This document shows positions 1 through 7,944 of a stretch of 10,153 nucleotides of DNA, piece after piece (position 1 is the first letter of the stretch; each line of letters opens with the position of its first letter). Location: NCBI GenBank assembly GCA_003024985.2, contig PXIH01S0041894.1; one strand, 5' to 3'. Position numbers and translations under genes: made by a program. The stretch comes from Euperipatoides rowelli (lineage: Eukaryota > Onychophora > Udeonychophora > Euonychophora > Peripatopsidae). Under the pieces are notes generated by a model. The model was not told the DNA's origin and made no database searches. It saw nothing but the letters and a program-made list of their open reading frames with translations.

Positions 1-952
1 ATTAATTAAAAATCAACAGTAATTAAATTTTGTGTTTTCAGATTTTTCTGGTCAGTTTGAGTGCCTAAACTATCATCGTACCAAATATCAGCTTTTTAGC
101 ACTTGTAGAAGTTGGTTAGAATTATTGGATACAAACATAGCATTCATACAAATTTTGTCTTTTATATATTAACATTTGATCACTTTTTCTCTGCACTAAT
201 TCAAAACTATTTGACATGAACCATTATTCTTTTTTTTTTTCATCATGAGATTGCTCGTTCTTGAAACAATAATAAATGTGTGACAGTTCAGTCCTTCACA
301 GACCAATCAGTTTGTAGATCAGTTGACTAGTGCCAAATGATTTGGAAGCCATATTTTTTTTATTTACAGTCTTAATCTTCACCCAACACTAATTCCTAAC
401 TCATATTACAGTATATAATAAGTAACTATGCCCCCAACCCTGACGATTCTTAAGAGGTACGGGAGATCAGCTTTTAATATTGGTGGTGTTTATAATAACT
501 CGAAACAAATACAAGTAAGTTGAAAATAAAACTTTAACAGTTTTAATCTTTTTATTGGCATTAAAAAAATATATTCTCTAAGAATGTTTGAAATCTTAAT
601 AAAAATTTAAATTTTAATATTGATTTGGCTATACTACAAAAACTCCTTTTGTAAAACACTAGATTGTTTTCTTTTATCACATGAGATGTTTAAAATTAGA
701 TCAAAAGTCTAATTAAATTTTTTAAAAAAATTGAAATATTTGGTTATTAAATTGAAGGTATTGGTGCTGTGGTTGGCAGCCTATTAAGGGGGAGAGCGAT
801 CACACCTAAAATGCTTTCATAGCACTAGTGAACTGAGCTAAAATCTTAGTGAAGGATCGTACTGTTGCACATTTAACAGCTCGTTATTTGATCACTATTA
901 TATAACCATCAAAATATTTCTAAAATGTATAACTGAAGAAATCCAGATAAAT

Positions 953-1003
953 GTTCCCAAACCCTGGGGTCCCGTAAGGTGAACATTAGGGTTCCACAAG
1001 AAA
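953..1003. repeat. Possible relic of a hAT-type transposon end
   Basis: A G+C-richer island in A+T-rich surroundings reads GTTCCCAAACCCTGGGGTCC at 953-972 and GGGTTCCACAAGAAAG at 989-1004. The wording resembles the subterminal 'GGTTCCCAAAC...GGGGTCC...' style of many animal hAT elements. No terminal CAG with a target duplication and no partner end was found, so this is only a resemblance. It could also be unrelated unique sequence. Confidence 0.22.
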
Positions 1004-1096
1004 GTTACACCATAATATTTGAATATTACAAAAAAAAAAAGATTAAAAAACAGTTTAAACATTGATGGATTGTAAAGTATTTTTAAGAAGAAAAGC

Positions 1097-1117
1097 TTTT
1101 TTTTTTTTTTTTTTTTT
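1097..1117. repeat. Homopolymer T21
   Basis: Twenty-one consecutive T lie about 130 bases upstream of the splice acceptor at 1245-1246. The run may be a simple-repeat expansion or the tail of an old retroposed copy on the minus strand; no body of such a copy can be recognised next to it. It lies too far from the acceptor to be the polypyrimidine tract itself. Confidence 0.9.
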
Positions 1118-1246
1118 AAATGTGTTTGTACAGTAAATTGTATTGTTTATTACACTAAATTGATTTTCAAAAGACTTTACATGGGTTAAGCTAGATCATC
1201 AATACATTATTTCTTATTCATTTTGTTTGTGTTGTTTTATTTTTAG

Positions 1247-1479
1247 ATATCATAGAAACTATGTGGACAACAAAGAAACTGGTTATTTTTCTGGTAGTGT
1301 AGCCAGGACTCCCTGGTGGAAAAATCTTGCAAAATCTGTTTTGCAGCCCAAACCATTAGATATTGTTGTTTTTGGTCCTGGTTTAGACTCAGGATCAGAG
1401 GCTAGTTCAATTATACGATTTTTAATCTCCTGTCGAACAACAGACTTTCATGTCACAAGATGTCCTGGTGATAAAATAG
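1247..1479 (+). CDS. FBXO4: FBXO4-like gene, internal exon A (GPGL region)
   Basis: This exon encodes about 77 residues of an F-box only protein 4-like protein, starting Y-H-R-N-Y after a split codon and ending D-K-I plus the first base of a glycine codon. The key block is V-V-F-G-P-G-L (about 1365-1385), which matches the F-G-P-G-L strand/loop opening the C-terminal domain of vertebrate FBXO4. Known of the family: FBXO4 is the substrate receptor of an SCF (SKP1-CUL1-F-box) ubiquitin ligase, with cyclin D1 and the telomere protein TRF1 as reported vertebrate substrates, and its C-terminal domain has an atypical small-GTPase fold. Borders: acceptor TTTATTTTTAG (AG at 1245-1246, phase 2) and donor G|GTAAAT (GT at 1480-1481, phase 1). 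The frame stays open past the donor to 1550, but that tail is low-complexity intron. It has no ATG start, so this is not a first exon. The orthologue call is good; substrates in this organism are unknown. Confidence 0.82.
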
Positions 1480-1925
1480 GTAAATTTAAACGGTTATTTT
1501 TTTTTAGTTTGTGTGCATGTTCTTTTAACACCTTAATCAGATTTATCTAATGAATACCATTGTTAATACAGTTTCAAAAGACTTAAAAGTAATAAATGAC
1601 AAAATTAATATATTATAATAATTACCAGCACCGTACTGTAATTTTTTTTAGACTATTTTGATCATTATTTAGCATTATATAACTTACTATATGTGAATGA
1701 TTAAGTTATAATTAACTTACTTCCTAAATGTCTGCTCTTGTTTGTGATAAATTATATGTAGAGTGGTAATCCACCTGTGGGATGAAAAATAAATAGTATT
1801 TCTGCACACCTTTGATTGTAAAGACAATTTATGAAATCAAAATTAACCATAAACACCACAAACCTTTCACAATATATGAATGACCTTGAGCTTGTAATAT
1901 TAGATCATGTTTTCATTAATGGAAT

Positions 1926-1936
1926 GCCCTTTGGGC
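1926..1936. repeat. Small G+C-rich palindrome
   Basis: GCCCTTTGGGC is a 4-bp perfect stem around TTT, flanked by GGAAT and TCTCC. It stands out only because the surrounding intron is A+T-rich. No function is claimed. Confidence 0.4.
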
Positions 1937-3013
1937 TCTCCAATTTTAAGATAAACATACAAATGAAGATTTAAATGGGATTCACAGTGACAATTTACAC
2001 GATCACAAAACATCATGCTTAATTGTGTCAATAATATCAATTAAAAAGCAACAGTTAATTGCAAGTTTATGAGTGAGACTAGAAACGAGACAGACAATCT
2101 GCAAACTGCACCCACAATTTTTAGTAACAGTTAGCCATAATAAAATAAGATCAGATTTGGTCAACTTTTTCAGCCTGTTTGGTGTTCAAATTTACTGTTA
2201 ATTTAAAGAAATGATTTAAATTATGTTGACTTTTAATTTATAGACTACATTCTTCTGTCTAGACTTTTTTTTTAATAAAACATTTTCAGTTTCATCTTTT
2301 TAATGTGTTTATATAGTTAAACTTGGATATAATGACCTTGGATACAACTCTATAACATTACCAAATGCTCATGCAATTCAGCCCTATTTCATTTACTATT
2401 AATGTTATTTTATTGATTTAACATCATTGTTTTAGTCTCCAACTTGGCTATAACATTAATATTTTAATCTTTTTCCTACATTAGCCGATATTATTTACTT
2501 ATTTTATTTTGATTTAGCCTCTCTAAACTATACTGACATCTAACTAAACTAAAAATATTGTTCAACAAATGAAAATAAAACCTTCAATTGTCAATCAGAA
2601 AGTTCTTATACAGTAAATAAATTTTCATTTTTAAAAATTTACTTTTTTTTTTTTTAATAATTAACTGGTTATAATATTCACTTAATCCACGTTTACACTG
2701 AAATAGTGAATCCTTATCCGATACGTGTTTCGGAACAGAATATCGGAATGGTCGTGTTTATACTGCCTTCAAGTTCAGGCATGACTGAATTTGCAATGCA
2801 TGATTTTTAAATAGCGGTAATCACTCAAATCACGCAGGAAGTTGACTACGATAGTACAGTATGATGATAGTTTGTTTATAATTAAATCTCAAAATTGAGG
2901 ATCGAAAAAATAAATAAAAACCTACAGCAATCATACGTAGCTTCTGATATTGTTTAGAAAATAGTTGAAATTCGCTTAAGACAATTAAGCTGATAGTAGC
3001 TGGTAAAGTGTAA

Positions 3014-3035
3014 ACTACTACTACTACTACTACTA
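3014..3035 (+). repeat. (ACT)n microsatellite, about 7 units
   Basis: ACT is repeated without interruption for 22 bases inside the Harbinger-like element. It is likely to vary in length between individuals and offers no sign of function. Confidence 0.95.
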
Positions 3036-3350
3036 GCCTATTAATTACTCACAATGTTTTAATTTAAGATAAACTTACTATAAATTAATTTACTTTTTGG
3101 TATTAAATATTGTTTTAAACTTTCAAATGTATTATTTTGTTTAATGTTTTATGAAGTAATAAAACAAGTTTAAGGTGGTGCAATTCTATCTTTAAAAATT
3201 AAAAAAAAAAAGAATATGTTCTTTGAGAACGTAAATGATAATTCTTTTAATTCATTCCAAGTTAGCATAAATGCTCAAAAAATTCTGAATAAACTAAACT
3301 AAACTTACATTAAATTAAGAGCACGCTTTGATTCAGACTTGATTTGGGTG

Positions 3351-3394
3351 AGAAGGAGGAAGAAAAAAGAAAAGAGGGGGAAGTGGGAGGGGAG
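3351..3394 (+). repeat. Polypurine tract
   Basis: Bases 3351-3383 are all A or G (33 in a row), followed by one T and a further G-rich purine block to 3394. The strand asymmetry stands out from the neighbouring A+T-rich sequence. Such tracts can form triplex or other non-B DNA, but there is no evidence of a role here. It lies within the Harbinger-like element. Confidence 0.9.
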
Positions 3395-3535
3395 TCATTT
3401 ATTTCCTTATAATTTCATTGATTTTATTCACTTATAAAATTTATTTGATTTTTTTTATTGTTTTTCAAATACGTTATTAATTTGAGATTATTAAAATAGT
3501 TATAATGTATAATAACTGTATAAGCCGTTCTTTGA

Positions 3536-3536
3536 N
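3536..3536. other. Ambiguous base (N)
   Basis: A single N occurs in the assembly inside the Harbinger-like element. It does not affect any gene call. Confidence 1.
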
Positions 3537-3658
3537 TCAATAAATAAATAGTAAAACTTAACTTTTAAAATAGCGCTGGTCGTTATAAAATCTTGACAAA
3601 TTGAAGATGCATGCAATCATTGATCATAGCCAGAGCTGATGTGACATAATTTTAGCGA

Positions 3659-3678
3659 ATCCTATTGCGGTATAGGAT
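3659..3678. repeat. Short hairpin, first copy of the TTGCGGTATAGGAT motif
   Basis: ATCCTAT and ATAGGAT form a 7-bp perfect stem around a six-base loop, TGCGGT. The right half repeats TTGCGGTATAGGAT (3665-3678), which recurs in both orientations in the longer hairpin at 3734-3781. This looks like an older or partial copy of the same repeated unit within the transposon. Confidence 0.7.
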
Positions 3679-3733
3679 CTTGTACAGGTTTTTACTGATA
3701 GCCCGAAGCATCTATCGAAACAGAAACCTAGAA

Positions 3734-3781
3734 TCTGTTGCGGTATAGGATTCAGTATTCTGAATCCTATACCGCAACAGA
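3734..3781. repeat. Perfect 22-bp inverted repeat with a 4-base loop
   Basis: The left arm (3734-3755, beginning TCTGTTGCGG) is perfectly complementary to the right arm (3760-3781, ending CCGCAACAGA), around the loop TATT. It lies about 80 bases inside the right end of the Harbinger-like element, where internal hairpins are common in miniature elements. If the intron is transcribed, the RNA could fold into the same strong stem. No mismatches are present, which suggests the structure is young or maintained. Confidence 0.9.
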
Positions 3782-3821
3782 ATTTGGTTGTTTGTTTTCA
3801 CTCGTCAATACTCACATCACA

Positions 3822-3841
3822 TTCCGGAACATGTTCCGGAA
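3822..3841. repeat. Perfect 20-bp palindrome near the right transposon end
   Basis: TTCCGGAACATGTTCCGGAA is identical to its own reverse complement, with no spacer. It lies about 6 bases inside the right 17-bp terminal repeat. The left end has a diverged counterpart (about 2726-2748), so it is probably a subterminal transposase-binding motif arranged head to head; that role is inferred. Confidence 0.9.
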
Positions 3842-4034
3842 AAGTCGTCAGTGTAAACGTGGCTTTACTGTATAACAGCATTAATTGTTGGGTCTCTTAA
3901 ATGTCATTATAACCAAATTCTACTGCGTGTATTTTTTTTTAATCTTAGAGAAATGTGTATAATGACTTAGATGTACTAAAGATTAAAGTCAAATTGGAAA
4001 GATAAAATATATAATTCCAATATTAAATATATAC

Positions 4035-4048
4035 ACAGTATATACTGT
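4035..4048. repeat. 14-bp palindrome
   Basis: ACAGTATATACTGT is self-complementary and contains the recurring TACTGTA word that is over-represented across this window. No regulatory role is claimed for it in the middle of an intron. Confidence 0.6.
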
Positions 4049-5225
4049 AAATATATTTACATAATATTTTTAAAGCTTTATCAAACTCATTTTACTTATC
4101 TCACTACAATAGTATAGTTTTGTGTAATGTGAGAATTTCCAGGATGTAGATTAACTGTTGACTTTTAGTCACTATCCAATGCATTGTGTTATAATGGAAA
4201 ATTATTATTTTAAAAAAAACTGACTAAAGATAATTCAACAATAACCTGAAGATTTTATATTTGTCAAAAATGTGTAAAAAAATGCTTTATAATATCCAGA
4301 GGTTTGTGTTTGTTAGAATTACATAAGATCAATAAAAATTTTTTTTCAAATTTATAATGTTATTTATTTTGAATATTGTAAAATGTTAAAATTGTTTGAC
4401 AATTCTTTGTTAAGGTTACTTTCTTTCATTTTCTTTATTATTAGATGGCAATAATGCTTGGATAAAAATTTTAATAGGAAAGGGATAGGAAGCCATGGGG
4501 AAAAAATAATGACCGAGAGGCTTACCCAAAATATTTAGATGGGTCTGGAAATAATATAGTCCCGGTGTGCTACAGAATTAGAAATGGGGATAAGGGGGTA
4601 AACCTCAAACCTTTAAAAAAAATTAGTTTTGGGGATGTTTGGTTTAATGCAAATTAAAAATATTTTTAATTGAAATGAAAACTATAACTTTTCCTTTGCA
4701 TTTATATATGCAGTAATTGATGTAGAAATGTAAAAAAAAACTGATTACATCCATAGACTGAATCAAAACAGATAATATGGGAAAAATCATATTATTATAG
4801 TGAAATTCTAGTAAAAAAGAATTGCTAGTAAAAACAATTGCAGCTCTCTCTAAACCCACACGTAGGACAAAGATATGAACAATATATTTTGGATAAAAAA
4901 ATATTAAAGTGAATATAGTGAAAGAGCAATTCAGTCAAATTAATAAGCTGCATATTAAAAATAAAAAAGGGTGAATAAATTAATTTATGCAAATATTTCG
5001 TTTTAGAACAAATTAAGGTGGGAATCTGTATTCTGGAACAGATCACGACTCATATGATTTTAACATTTCGTTTTATCAAAGAAATACTACTAATGTGCCA
5101 TATAAAAATATCTTTAATATACATGTTCGTTGATTTTATCACACTTTTAAAATTCATCATATCCCTTCTATCAGTAATACTGTATTTAAATTGCAATTTT
5201 CACTTAACTGCAATAAGAAATCTCT

Positions 5226-5247
5226 AAAAAAAAAAAATTTTTTTTTT
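5226..5247. repeat. A12-T10 run
   Basis: Twelve A are followed directly by ten T. A tract of this kind is intrinsically bent or stiff DNA and tends to exclude nucleosomes, and it is also error-prone in sequencing. It marks no element boundary that I can identify. Confidence 0.9.
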
Positions 5248-5420
5248 TAATTTTGGTTTAAATTTGTAGGTCTAAAAAAATATTTAGTTACTGTCATGTA
5301 TAAGGCATCACCTAAATATTAAATATTTTGAGGTTTCACTTAATTATACTACCTCTGGATCTCTAAATAACTTATAGGATAGAATCTACCTTATTTTTGT
5401 CAAAACCCAATACTTTAGTG

Positions 5421-6105
5421 CAGGGGTCTCAAACACGCGGCCCGGGGGCCACATGCGGCCCTATATGCCATCTAGTGCGGCCCTTTGTCAAACTAAAATA
5501 AAGACATTGATTGCGGCCCGCCTGCAAATGTCTGGCAAATAAAATTTAATGGCTTTTTTTTTATAAAGCAAAACTTTAAACCAGCGCTCTATAAATATTT
5601 CTATCAGACAGTTTGTTTTTTTGACATTCAGACTGATAGAAATGTATCGTTTTTAGACAGTTTAACTTTAATTTTTAATAAATGTGGTTTAAAACAGAGT
5701 TGTTGTATAAAATTTTTCTTTCAGGCAGCTATTTTTTTTAATGTATTTTCAATCAGACAGTCGGATTGGCCACAAATGTATGCTTTTCGTCTATTTATAG
5801 GTTGTTATATTGTTAAACATCTTTACTTAACTCTCCCAGAAAAAAAGTTGTTATTCCTCTTTTTAATAAAGTCTATATCTAATATTGTCATGTATAATTA
5901 TTATAGGTGTATATGAGTAACATATGGTCAAGTAAAGTTAATTATATTATCCCCTTTTTAAGTTACCTTGTTTTCTAATTAACAAAACTACTTTTGAAAT
6001 TTAATCTTGATTATTGTATAATTTTCCAACCCGGGGGGGGGTGGCCCCGCATATCTTGGTATATTTCCTAATTGGCCCTCCTAGTAATTGAGTTTGAGAC
6101 CCCTG
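5421..6105. mobile_element. Non-autonomous hAT transposon (685 bp) with intact ends
   Basis: The termini are CAGGGGTCTCAAAC (5421-5434) and its exact inverse GTTTGAGACCCCTG (6092-6105). They are flanked by a perfect 8-bp direct duplication CTTTAGTG (5413-5420 and 6106-6113). The CAG...CTG ends with an 8-bp duplication are diagnostic of the hAT superfamily. The left subterminal region is rich in GCGGCCC motifs (5438-5520) and the right carries the complementary GGGG-GGCCCCGC wording (about 6033-6050), giving loosely paired G+C-rich shoulders. The A+T-rich core shows several spaced CAGACAG-like words (about 5604, 5656, 5753) and an 11-bp inverted pair, ATTTCTATCAG/CTGATAGAAAT (5597 and 5633). 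No transposase frame is present, so mobilisation would need an enzyme supplied elsewhere. The perfect duplication indicates a fairly recent insertion. Confidence 0.92.
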
Positions 6106-6295
6106 CTTTAGTGTGTCTCCAATCCATTCCTATTTACTCTTAAGATTAACTTATCCCAAAAACTATTTATGCAATCCTATATAAAGCCGTTTTAAATATG
6201 TTTTTTTTTTCCAACAGAAAGCATGTCATGCTTACTCATCCTTTTTTAAAATTTCCTTCACCAATAATGGGTCTCACTTCCAACTAAAAGTTCCT

Positions 6296-6517
6296 AAATT
6301 TGGCAATCCTAGTGATCAGTTTAAATATTACAGTACTGTATTACCCAATGTCGGCATCAGATTAATATTGCTTATAACCTCCTGGTGTATTTCCAAAATT
6401 TGGCAATTCTAGTAAAGTAGTAGTAGTTCTATTATTTCTATTTGTCCACAAAGGGGGATCTTTCCTTAACATAACATTACTTCTATCCAGTGCTTTCCCA
6501 AAATTGGAAATCCTAAT
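6296..6517 (+). repeat. Degenerate repeat with a period of about 100 bp (three copies of a core)
   Basis: AAATTTGGCAATCCTAGT (6296-6313) recurs as AAATTTGGCAATTCTAGT exactly 100 bases later (6396-6413, one mismatch) and as the more diverged AAATTGGAAATCCTAAT at 6501-6517. The bases just before copies 2 and 3 are also alike (TATTTCCA and GCTTTCCC). The rest of each unit has diverged beyond easy alignment. It may be an old tandem minisatellite or an iterated part of an unrecognised transposon. Confidence 0.5.
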
Positions 6518-6533
6518 CTTATTTATTTTAACT

Positions 6534-6559
6534 CTTTCAATTAAGATCTTAATTGAAAG
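6534..6559. repeat. Perfect 26-bp palindrome
   Basis: The half-site CTTTCAATTAAGA is followed immediately by its exact reverse complement TCTTAATTGAAAG, with no spacer. The match stops on both sides. This is longer than expected by chance even in A+T-rich sequence. It sits shortly after the third degenerate repeat core at 6501-6517 and in the intron of the FBXO4-like gene. Function is unknown. Confidence 0.9.
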
Positions 6560-7325
6560 GAAAATCATAACCCTCTGTGACTGAAACCTGAAAGATACTC
6601 ACTTCATAACACTCTTGCATTCCATGAAAGATGTCAAATTCCTGTTTTGAGAAACAGTGAAGAAATGAGGTCAAATTTAAGGAAATTACCATGGCTTTTG
6701 TAATAGCTTGACATCTTGTAGTTCTTTTTATTTTATCTTTGTGATAAAAAAAATTCTCCATAGGAAAAAAGAGTAGAATGGAGATTGATAATGTGCTGAC
6801 ATCTTTACATAATTTCAAATTAAACATAACACATGCCAATGAATGAAAGAAAAAAATCATGTCTTTTATATATTTATTACAAAATCACATAATGATGTAT
6901 TAGAACAATAAAGTTAAGCACATCAATTTCTATTATCCTCACATTTTCATAAGATGTGTTTTAGTTCCATCTATTGTATTTACCTTTATGGTAATCCAAG
7001 GTTAGGTATTCTTTAGTTTATATTTTTGCTAGCTGGAACTTTAAATGCAATTTGCATCAGTTTAAAATCAGTTATTGTACCAGAATTTAATATTCTTTTC
7101 TCCAACCTCCCACCAAATTTGGTTGACAAACAGAATTTAGCGATGAAAGTCTGAAACTAGACCTGAATGTGCTTGGCCAATAAACTTAGAAGTTATAGCT
7201 TTTATGAAATTTTAGTCTCGATTTATGATTTAGCATATTATAGTTCAGTAAATAATAATACATCAATTTTAAATACTGTATGCTGATTATATAAATAAAT
7301 AATAAAAATTGTAATCCATTTTCAG

Positions 7326-7571
7326 GTATTGGATCTGGTCTGTGTATAGATTTTCAAGATATTCAAATAGTGTTAATGATTTTGTACAGCAATTTCAAAA
7401 AAGAACGTGAATGTGTGACTGGTGAACAAAGGATAGCTAAAAGTCGATTATATGAACATGTATATAAGGAAGATGGGACAGTGGATTATGTATGTAATCC
7501 AAATATTCAACAAGTATGTGAAAGAGCAAATGGCTTTATATTTGTCATTGATGGAACAACAGATTTAAACA
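7326..7571 (+). CDS. FBXO4: FBXO4-like gene, internal exon B
   Basis: This exon encodes about 82 residues. Its first two bases complete a split glycine codon, giving G-I-G-S-G-L, which matches the conserved G-I-G-S-G segment of FBXO4. It continues with V-L-M-I-L-Y-S and K-K-E-R-E (about 7364-7410), corresponding to the I-L-I-L-Y-S strand and basic helix of the vertebrate protein, and then I-Q-Q-V-C-E-R-A-N-G-F-I-F-V-I (about 7505-7550), corresponding to the I-Q-x-V-C-E...G-F-I-Y-V segment. These belong to the C-terminal atypical GTPase-like substrate-binding domain. Borders: acceptor TTTTCAG ending at 7325, and the strong donor A|GTAAGA with GT at 7572-7573, both phase 1. The exon length (246) is a multiple of three. 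The frame runs on to 7663, but beyond the donor the sequence is intronic. An internal ATG at 7370 is not a start. Confidence 0.85.
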
Positions 7572-7944
7572 GTAAGAATATTGGAAACAAGTTCATTAAA
7601 CTATACAAAATTGTTAGTAATCAAGTAGAGATAAATTTATTTAGACAACTAATAGCAGTAATTTAATTAAATTTTAAATATAGTTTTGTAAAACTAATTC
7701 ATTAAGGGCTCTGTACTGTGATATTCGATAGGAAAGAACATTACTAGGGGTTGGGGCAATCACTAATAAAATATAGTAATGGCGGATCATACTCATACTG
7801 AATCTGGTATTGTTCAGTAAATAATTATGTAATAGTTTTGTTGCACGATTTATTAGTTCAATATTAAACTGTTCAAATTTCATAAATTCATATTGTTTTC
7901 GATACCTACAATATAAACTCCATGTCTTTATATGGTCAAATGTC

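Larger units (their letters stand above)
1..1246 (+). other. Presumed intron upstream of the first visible exon; no gene seen
   Basis: This stretch is A+T-rich and non-coding as far as I can read it. It ends in a long pyrimidine tract and TTTTTAG, which is the acceptor for the exon starting at 1247, so at least its 3' part is intron of the FBXO4-like gene. The next exon starts in phase 2, so the missing upstream exon must end with two bases of a codon; I could not find such an exon here. No F-box motif is visible in any frame. The stretch includes a T21 run at 1097-1117 and a possible transposon-end relic near 953-1003. Whether position 1 is already inside the intron cannot be shown. Confidence 0.6.
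2685..3864. mobile_element. Non-autonomous DNA transposon, PIF/Harbinger-like
   Basis: The left terminus ATCCACGTTTACACTGA (2685-2701) is matched on the minus strand by AGCCACGTTTACACTGA (3864-3848): 16 of 17 bases agree and the inner 15 are identical. Both ends are flanked by TTA (2682-2684 and 3865-3867), the 3-bp target duplication used by PIF/Harbinger elements. Homology continues subterminally, with TTTCGGAACA...ATCGGAATG on the left and TTCCGGAACA...TTCCGGAATG on the right strand. The length is 1180 bp and no transposase frame is readable, so it would depend on a partner in trans. The interior carries a long hairpin, a 20-bp palindrome and an (ACT)n tract. The superfamily call rests on the TTA duplication and could be wrong; an ISL2EU or other superfamily is possible. 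Confidence 0.68.
2314..3925. mobile_element. Probable pogo/Tigger-like miniature element, split by a later insertion
   Basis: The left end reads TAGTTAAACTTGGATATAAT from 2314. The right end, read on the minus strand from 3925, begins CAGTAGAATTTGGTTATAAT. About 20 of the first 26 positions agree, including the shared block TATAATGAC. This CAGT...TTGG-TATAAYGA wording is typical of Tc1/mariner-superfamily pogo/Tigger termini. Further copies of the AACTTGG-TATAAC motif lie inside at 2335-2348, 2441-2454 and 2663-2675, like the iterated subterminal motifs of such elements. Removing the inserted 1180-bp element and one TTA leaves about 430 bp, a miniature size with no transposase reading frame. 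Weak points: the left terminal base is T instead of C, and the expected TA duplication is present on the left but not the right (CG follows). Confidence 0.42.
1480..7325 (+). other. FBXO4-like intron between exons A and B (5.8 kb, phase 1)
   Basis: The donor is GTAAAT at 1480 and the acceptor is CCATTTTCAG ending at 7325. The intron splits a glycine codon (G|GT), giving D-K-I-G-I-G-S-G across the junction, as expected for the family. Content by region: 1480-2313 is A+T-rich with no recognisable gene; 2314-3925 is a nested pair of DNA transposons; 3926-5412 holds nothing I can assign except simple A/T runs and a slightly G+C-richer, purine-rich patch at about 4480-4640; 5413-6113 is a hAT element with its target duplications; 6114-7325 holds a degenerate repeat and a perfect palindrome but no gene. 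Short open frames on both strands inside it lack family resemblance and splice support. Confidence 0.8.

Noticed and set aside
43-171. Open frame of about 42 codons following a TTTTCAG acceptor-like site near position 40.
   Set aside because: It ends in a stop without a usable donor, matches no part of FBXO4 known to me, and its end is A+T-rich low-complexity sequence. It was not supported as an exon.
428-514. ATG-led open stretch of 29 codons ending at a consensus GTAAGT donor (515), a possible upstream exon.
   Set aside because: It ends in phase 0, while exon A needs a preceding exon ending in phase 2. In the phase-2 frame a TGA lies at 441 and there is no good acceptor after it. The residues do not resemble the expected FBXO4 segment.
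1227-1550. Treating the whole open frame 1227-1550 as one gene.
   Set aside because: It starts at TTG within a polypyrimidine tract and ends in A+T-rich sequence after a good donor at 1480. Only 1247-1479 is supported as coding.
3351-3394. Polypurine tract considered as a retroelement second-strand primer.
   Set aside because: No retroelement coding or LTR follows it, and it lies inside a DNA transposon with clear terminal inverted repeats.
4644-5227. Three overlapping open frames (4644-4859 minus, 4825-5046 minus, 5018-5227 plus).
   Set aside because: They are composed of residues typical of A+T-rich chance frames (I, F, L, K, N, Y), show no motif or splice support, and overlap each other on opposite strands.
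6362-6860. Two minus-strand open frames, 6362-6568 and 6549-6860.
   Set aside because: No recognisable domain. The first runs through the degenerate repeats and both overlap the 26-bp palindrome, so chance frames are the simpler explanation.
7680-7940. Possible 5' LTR and leader of the gypsy relic upstream of Gag.
   Set aside because: No matching 3' repeat was found after 9100, and no TG...CA pair, primer-binding site or polypurine tract could be pointed to, so no LTR is annotated.
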